Source: a bacterium
GTDB lineage: Bacteria; Cyanobacteriota; Vampirovibrionia; Obscuribacterales; JAKAZS01
Reading direction: 5' to 3'
NCBI GenBank assembly: GCA_021815785.1
Contig: JAKAZS010000013.1
Span: 1-42,639, forward strand
Length of the DNA: 42,639 nt
The notes below the pieces were generated by a model, which was not told the origin of the DNA, did not search any database, and saw only the letters and a program-made list of their open reading frames with translations. This document shows, one piece after another, positions 1-9,000 of this stretch (position 1 is its first letter; each line of letters begins with the position of its first letter). The position numbers and the translations under genes are program-made.

Positions 1-3000
1 TACCAACTGAATAAGGAGCATCAAAGGTTATACTTTTAGCTTGAGTCGTTAATGGTGATAAGCCACCTACGCCAAAGCCAATTTCACCAGTTGTACTGGT
101 TAAATTTAAGGTATTAGCCATAATTACCCCGTTAGTTCCGGTTGTTAAATAACCACCAGCATTTAAATTATCAGTACTGGTACTTAAACCAATTTGTGAA
201 TTAATAGTTAAAGCACCGCTACCAGCAGTTGTCAGATTTAAATTAGAAGCCGCAAGTGTTGCATTGGTAGTTAAGCTACCACCAGCTGTAGCCAAATTAA
301 CTGTTGTAGCTGTAAGTGTTTGAGCCAGAGTTAAGTTACTTGAGGCTCCAGTTACATTTAAATTAAAGCTATTGCCGGTTGATGCGTTTAAGTTAACACT
401 ATTAGCATTGTTATCTGATATATAAACATTGCCGTTACTTCCAGTTCCAGAAGTGTTAGCACTAACTATTGAAGCATTGGTTTTAATATTTGTGCTAGTA
501 GCTCCGGCTAAACTACCTATATTACCAGTACCGCTAGTCAAAGTTAAGGTTGTAGCAAGAATTTGAGGATTATTGCTATTAATTGCATTAACTATACTAC
601 CGCTGCCATTAGCACTTATCGTTACACTGGTAGCATTGGCTCCACTAACTCCACTTAAAACGTTGGCTAAAGTAATATTGCCATTAGATGTAGAACTCAA
701 ATCAATATTGCTCGCCTCTAAAACACCATTTATAGTCAAATTAGATGTAGATGATAAACTGACGCTATTAGCATTTAGGGCTCCGTTTAAGGATAATGTT
801 GAAGAAGCGCTGCTAACTAAGAAGTTAAAGCTATTACCACTTGAAGCATTCATACTGACACCGCTTGCATTGCTATCAGTTATATAAACATTACCAGATG
901 TATTGGCACTTAAAGCAGAAGCATCAGCCATTATATTGGTAGTACTTGTTCCAACAATACCACCAATATTACCAGTTCCACTAACTAAAGTTAATGTTAA
1001 GGCTTGAATTTTGGGATTATTGCTATTAACATCGTTAACTATATTGCCACTGCCATTAGCATTAAGTGTTACACTCGTAGCATCAGAGCCACTAGAACCA
1101 CTTATGACATTGGCTATTGTTATATTGCCATTGGTAGATGTAGATAAATCTACATTAGTCGCTGACAATGCACTCAGGATGGTCAGATTAGAATCCGAAG
1201 TTAGACTTATGCTTGTAGCGCTTAAGGCTCCATTAACTGATAACGTTGCACCACTTACATTAGCACTTACATTAAAGCTATTGCCAGTTGATGCGTTTAA
1301 GTTAACTGATGCATTCGTATCAGAAATAAAAACGTTACCACTGGTGTTTGCGCTTAAATTAATCGCATTAATTGACAAATCATTACCACTAGCACCTATA
1401 TTACCTGTAGAACTAGTTAAATTAGCCGTGTTTGCTGAAATCAAACCAGCGATTTGAGTTATATTACCACTGCCATTAGCAGACAAATCAATATTTCCAT
1501 TGGTACTGGTTAGATTAGCTGCTATAGCAATATTCCCATTTGTTCCAGTAGTTGAGGCAATCGTCAAATTGCTATTAGCTGTAACAACTCCACTAATTTG
1601 GCTACTGCCAGCCACACTAAGGTTTAAACTGCCATCACTGGTTAGTGTACCAGTAGAACCAATAACAAATATTGGACTAGTTGAAGATAAAGAAGAGTTA
1701 ACGGTCATGTCAGCTACCGATCCACCACCGGATGTGGTAAAGTTTTCGGTGCCGCTTATGGTAACAACCTTAGTTGTGCTGGCACTGGTCAAATTTACAT
1801 CCACTGGCGTGCTAGCTGTAAAACCATTGAATTGAACACTTACATTAGCTGGAATAACCTCAGCAGTTAGACTATTCATAATATCAGTGCTGGCATTAAA
1901 AATCAAATTACCACCTGTAGCAACACCGCCAGTAACAATCAAGGTTCCACCAACCGCACCGCTACTTTGCAAGCTTAGTAAAGTGCTTGTAACCGTAGAA
2001 TTAGTTAGATCAAGACTGGATATTGTCACTTGTGATATAGCGTTAATTATATCGCTGCCGCCCAAAGTTATTGGTGTAGTCGATGAACTGCCATTAAATA
2101 TAACATTTAGACCGTTAGCGTTAATCGTATTGGTTGGTGAACTGGCGGTAATGCTATTAGAACCAAAATAGGCATTACCAGAGTTGCTAGAATTTACCAC
2201 AACATTAGTCGGAACTATCGTATTGGTTCCAGTTGTTGGTATTGAACCTATGGCAAATACAATGGCATTGGTTCCGGGGGCAGCACCAGAATCGTTACTA
2301 TTTATGGTAACGCCACTACCAATAGCTATGCTTCCACTGCTTGTACTAATTTCATTCAGTACAATGGTTTTAGCAGAAATTGTAGCACTAGCATTAATAG
2401 TTAAAGGACCTGAATTAGTTGACAAATTAATACCACCATTTTGAGCGGTTAAAGACCCAGCCGATAATCCTGCTATAGCTGATAAAGATAAACTGGCGCC
2501 AGCTGTTAAATTATTACCAGCTGTTAAAGTTGACGTCGACCCCGATTGAGCTTCTAGAATCAAATTTGTGCCAGCTGATATGTTATTACCAGTTGACAAT
2601 GAACCTTGTGCAGTTATATAAAGAACTCCCCCAGCACTAGTGCCAGTATTAATCGCTAGCGAACTTTCGTCATTTACGTAGACCGATCCATTAGTAGAAT
2701 TGGCTGTTAAACTATTGCCGATAAAGTTAATTGACTGACTATTTGAGCCTATATTGCCGCTAACTGAATTAAGGGTTACATTTAAAGCATTAATCGTAGC
2801 CGCCGAATCTGATTGGGTTATGGCGTTCGAACCAGAAACTGAAATACTTAAACTGGTCACACCGTTAATACTGGTGTTAGACCCAAAAACAAAATTACCA
2901 CCACTGGTAAAATTTAAAGTTTGAGCGGTTATACTACCACCAACAACTAAATTACCTAATGTGCTTAAATCAAAAGTTTGGTTTACATTCGATGAATTTA

Positions 3001-6000
3001 TAGAGCTTAGGGTTAAAGTAGGCGTGCCTAAACTTGCAATATAAGCACTACCATTTATCGAAATAACTGTTAAAGAACCGGTATCAACATTAATGCTTTG
3101 ACCATTTGTACCAGTTGAGCCAATATTAGATTCAGCACTTAAAGTTACATTTCCGGCTGTTAATACATAAGAATTAGAAGTTTGGGTTATCGAAGAAGAG
3201 GCGACAAAAGTACCAATACCAATAGTGCCAGTTGAAGCAGTGGTAATACTACCGTCAATAACTACACTGCCATTAGCACTAAGGCTCAAATTGCCAGTTC
3301 CATTTATGCTAGCAATATCTAAATTGCCTTGAGTTAGGAAAGTTAAATTAGCAATTGAAGAAATAGAATTCAAAGTAGTCAAACCTGTATTGGTATTGCT
3401 AATATTTACCGAAGCTGTAGATGCTGTGCCAAGATTAATATTTAAATTGCTTGTATCAGTAGTGACTGATTTACCAAGACTTATTGATCCAATATTATTG
3501 TTATTAGTGTTCAAATTAACTGTACCAGCAGTTATTTGGTAAGTTGAAACACTTGTCAAACCAGCAGTAGAAGAGCTTGAAGTATCTGTAAGGGTAATAA
3601 TTGAATTAGTGCCAGCCACATTTACCGCACCATTTACATTAATACCATCTGAGGCTGCCGTAGTTAGATAAAATTCACCATTGGTAGTTGTAGCAAGACT
3701 AACAGAATTTAAATTAACTGGACCGGTTGCAATTGAATCAGTGATATAAACGCTACCGTTTCCATTAGTTGTTGCGACATTTAGATTTGAGGTATCAACT
3801 GTAAATGTTGCCGAACTACTAGTTCCAATATATCCACCATTGGTAGCAGTTAAACTAATAGTTCCAGATGTTAAGCTATCGCTACTACTAGCATATGAAA
3901 ACACGCTAGAGCTTCCACTGCCACCAGCTGATAACAGTATAGAACCTGTTCCTGTATCGGCTCCAACCGATACAGCTGACCCAATTACAAGATTATTACC
4001 CACAGTTAAGGCTAAAGTCCCGGTTGAACCTATAGTGGCAGCAGTCAGAGTAACTGCGCTATTGTCAGTATCATTAACGTAGGCACTAGTTGAAGTTGGT
4101 GGGCTAGTACCGCCCATAACATTTAAACTTAAACTTGGGGTATCTACTAGTAACATTTTTGTGCTACCTGAAGCCCCAATATTATTACCGCTGGTATTAA
4201 GTGATATAAATCCACTAGTAGCGGATAAAATAGCCCCAGAACCAGAGGCCAAAGTAATACCACCTGGAGCTGTAATATTAATACTTCCACCAGTACTATC
4301 AGATGAAACGTTTGCATTTACAATTAGCGAACCAGCTGTAGTTAAACTAATTGTATCTGCAGTTCCACCACTGCCGACACTAGCAGCGTTTAAAGTTAAG
4401 CTGCCCGTATTTGAGTCATTTATATAGGCGTTACCACTTGTACTAGAATTATTAAGAGTCGAAAAGCTAAGACTGCTGGTATTTACGTTTAAATTATTAC
4501 CAGAACTGCCAATATTACCCCCTGAAGTATTAAGCAGAATACTATCTGACTCAAGACTACCAGAAGATGCATTAGTTATCTGACTAGAACCAGTTCCGGT
4601 TAGATCAATGGAACTAAAATTATTGTTAGCACCACTTGAAACAATTCCAGCTATATTTATCGTACCGGAACTTGTCAAAATAAAACTGTACGGGTTGGTA
4701 GCCGTTCCATTACCAAAACTCGAAGCATTAAGATTGATAGTGGTGGATATAGTACTATTTAAGTAAACATTACCGGTTGTAGCAGAATTATTAAGCGTAT
4801 CGAAAGATACATTACTAACATCAAATAGAACGATACTTTGGCTTACACTGCCAATTTCGCCGCCAGCGGTATTCAAGTTGACAGTATAAGCGTTTAAAGA
4901 AATTCCGCCTGTTTCAGTTATAGTTCCTGCTCCTGTCGTTGCTAAAGTAATTGAACCAATTGTACCCGTACTTGATATAGAAGCATCCAAAACAATGCTA
5001 CCCGCACTTGTAAAACTTATATTTCCATCTGAAACGACAGAAGTAGTAGTTGTATTGATTGAACCAGTACTGATTAAAGTTATTCCGTCACCAACGGTTA
5101 AGCTGTCTAACGATAAAGTCCCTGAACCAGTATTATTTATAAAGGCACTGCCATTTGTTGAAGTTGTAGTTAAATCAAGTGAACTTGCCGTAACATAAAT
5201 AGATTGTGTCGAAGACCCAATATTACCGCCATTTGTAACTAGACTAACAGTATTGCCGGTTATTACATAGGGTGTCGTTGAGGTTGCCTGTGCTATTGTA
5301 CTGGCTATTTGTGTAGTAGATAAAGTTATTGTAGCAGTTGATGATGTTGTTGATAAATTGCTAGCGATATCAAGATTACCGGCTGAGGTTATGTTCAAGT
5401 CCGTCGTTCCAGTTATATTGCCATTTATAGCCAGAGATCCAGCTGTTGTTAGGGTTAAGCTGTTAACGGCACTGGTATTAAGACTTAAGGCTATCGTAGA
5501 AGTATTATTTACAAAGGCATTTCCAGTTATATCTAGACTTAAATTACTGATTGAAGCCTGTATGTAGGCAGAAGTTAACCCTATATTACCGCTTCCACCA
5601 GCTATATCAAGGGTATTGGCTGAAATTGTTCCAGCCGTCTGGGTTATACTTCCACTACCATCAGTGGTTAAACTAACACTACCAGTTGTACTGGTGGCTG
5701 AAACATTAGCACCGATAGCAATACTCCCATTGCTGCCAGCTGTAGCAGCCAGAGTCACCTGGTTGACAGCGGTTATAGCACCATCAATTTGACTGTTGCC
5801 TTGTACATTTAAAGTTAAACTGCCGTCACTGGTAATAGTTCCGGTTGAGCCAATGGCTAGAATTGGTGTGGTTGAACCAAGATTAGAGTTTATATTTTCA
5901 AGACCAAAAGAACCTCCACCAGTAGTTATAAATTCCTGGGTTCCATTAATAACTACCTGCTGCGTTGTGCTTGCAGCTGTTAAGTTGACGTTAACGGGTG

Positions 6001-9000
6001 AAGTAGACGTAAAATTATTAAGCTCCAAAGTCACATTAGCTGGAATATCTTCAGCTGTTAAATTGGATAGGTTAACTTTAAAATCATTTATTATAATATT
6101 CCCTCCATCAGCTACACCACTGCCATTAACCGATAATGTTCCGCCAATGACGCCAGATCCTTGTAAACTTATAATATTGCTGGTAACTGAGCTTTGGGTT
6201 AAATCTAAGCTAGTCAGATTAACAGTTGATAAAGTATTAAAGTTGTCGCTACCACCAAGAATAATGGATGAAGAAGTATTGCCATTAAACAACACATTGT
6301 AAGTATTAGTTGTTATGGTATTGGTAGGTGAACTAGCTGAAATGCTGTTAGCGCCAAAATAAGTCAGACCGCCATTATTGTTGGTGACGGTAACATTAGC
6401 TGGACTAGTGGTATTGGTGCCTGAAGTTGGAATTGCTCCTATTGCAACAATGATAGCGTTAGCGCCACTGGGTGCTCCTCCATCAGTGGCCGATAAAGTA
6501 ACGTTAGATCCAAAGCTAATTATGCCAGTTGTCGTATTGGTATTGTCTAAGGTAATAGTTCCACCTTGATTGGTTAAAGTAGAACCATTGCCAACAACTA
6601 TATTACCGCCATTGGTAGTAAATATCATATTGCCACTGCCATTAGTTATATCGCTAGAGACTACCTGAGCAATGGTTATTCCGTTAGCTGCCGAAAAGCT
6701 AAGGCCTGACCCAGCAGAAATATTCCCAGCTGTTGTATTTGTAATAATTATTCCATTTGTTGTAACGTCAAAACTTCCGCCAACAGTCGAGGCATTAATA
6801 GTCAAAGTATTTGTGTTAGAAATATCAACAGAACCAGTTGTAGTAATAATTACCGAACCAGAGCCCATGTAAAATGGAGTTGTGCTATTACCCAAATCAC
6901 CGCTGCCAGCATTATAAGTTAAATTAGTTGTCACATTTGTACTACTGGCATCGCTTAGAGCTCCAGTACCAGCAGTATTTACAGTTAAATAAGCAGCAGT
7001 TACATTAGTTCCGCCAGAAAATACAACATTACCAGAGGCAGCTGTTAATGAAACATTATTGCCCGCAATAACCCCAATAGAAGTTGTTGGTAAACCAGTC
7101 ACAGTCGTTGTTGTTAAATTAATACCATTAACCGTGCTTAAATCACCTTCTGCATATAATAAATTTAAAATTGCGCTACTGGAATTATTTACAAAAGAAG
7201 CGGAACCATTACTATTAACGTATAAATTAGTTACGTTTGTTTCTAGAGGGCTGCTAGACGATGTACCAATTTGCCCAGGATTAGCATTTAATTCAAGACT
7301 TAAAGCATTAATAGAGCTAGCCGTACTGGTTTGGGTAATGGTACCACCATTAGTAGTTATTAAATCAATATAGCCAGTAGCAGTTAGATTACCGCCAAGT
7401 AGAATATTACTCCCAGAGGCAGAATTAGCATCGAATATTATATTGCCAGAAGCTGTTATATTAGCAGCTGTATCAATGGTGCTTAAGCTATCAAAAGTCA
7501 AATTATTAATCCCGGTTAGAAGAGGAATTGTAACAGTACTACTACTGGTATCGTTGATATAAATACTAGGACTGGTTCCAGTTAAATCAAAGTTAAAAGC
7601 AGTTGCATTAGTCTGTAAATCAGACGAACCTGTTCCCAAGCTAGTGCCAGTAAAAGTGAATGATAAAGTATTAGCGGTTAACACGTCACTTGCCAATGCG
7701 CTGACAATAGTTGCACTTGAATTAGCAACTGAGTCAATTATTTGAATAGTTGAAGTGGTCCCACTGGCCGCAACAATACCATTAACAGTGATTCCAGTTA
7801 AAGCGTCACTGTTTAGATACAAAGTACCATTGCTGCCAACGGTTGAAGCATTAAGAATCATATTTGTTGTACCCGAATAGCTATCATTAATAAAAGCGGA
7901 TCCAGATGTTGAACCTGTATTAACGCTTAAAGCCTGAGTATCAACAGCTAAAGTAGAAGTCGAACTTACCCCAATAAAATTGCCGCCAGTGGTTATTTGA
8001 ACTGTGCCAGCCTGGATGTTTGGAATGCCACCACCTGTATTATCAGTAATTGTTCCACCGCTATTATTTATACTAATGGTTCCAGTTAGATCACTGCCAG
8101 TTGTTATTATTCCATTGTCAACAATGCCACTAGAACTATTTTGTAATGAAAATGTCTGACCAGAGCCTACAGTTACGTTATTTAAGTTTAAACTTGCTCC
8201 AGTACCTAAATTATTTACTACATAGGCACTCGAACTAGTACTTATGGTAAGACTACCAGTAATAGTTGAAAGTGAACCGCCAGACGAACCAATAGAACCA
8301 GTTCCTCCATTTAAGGTTAAATTACCGGCTTCAATTTTTGTGCCACTAGATTCAGTAATTCCATTACCGGCTGATATGGTCATATTAGTTACGGTTGAAT
8401 GATTGCCAATTTCGATTATAGAGCCATTAAAATTAACAGCTGTATTTAGAGCCGAATAGGTAAAACTGCCAGAAGACTGATTAGCAAGGACAAATAGCTC
8501 AGCTATTGTGTTTGTTGTACCAGAAAAGCTGTTAGTTACATAGTTAGGTAAATTAATTCCAGTACTTGTCAAACTAACAGTTTGAGCATCTATTTTTAAA
8601 GGGTTTGAACTAGAACCTAAAGCACTTGACGAAGTCAGATTAAGATTGCCAGAAGTATATGTAACACCACTAGCTGTATTATCAGTTATTCCAGCAACCT
8701 GAATATCAAGCGAACCACTTGTATTGCTGGCAGTGGAAATCAAATTAGTAGAACTACCGTTGATGACCAGCTGACCTCCATCAGTTATAGTTATGTTTTG
8801 AGGCGAATTAATATTACCATTAACAATAACGCTAGAACTTTCAATTGAACCAGTACCACTAATGACCGGTGAAATTGATCCAGAAGTAATACTTCCATTT
8901 TGGGCAAAAACAACGCTTGAAGCAATTAAATTAGATGTGTATAAGCCAATATTGCCACCTCCACCACTGCCGCCGGTTGTATTAATTTCACCTACATTTA

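Noticed and set aside
364-6581. Regular repeats resembling a CRISPR or satellite array
   Set aside because: Periods are hundreds of bases, copies are diverged, and everything stays in one reading frame. These are protein repeats.
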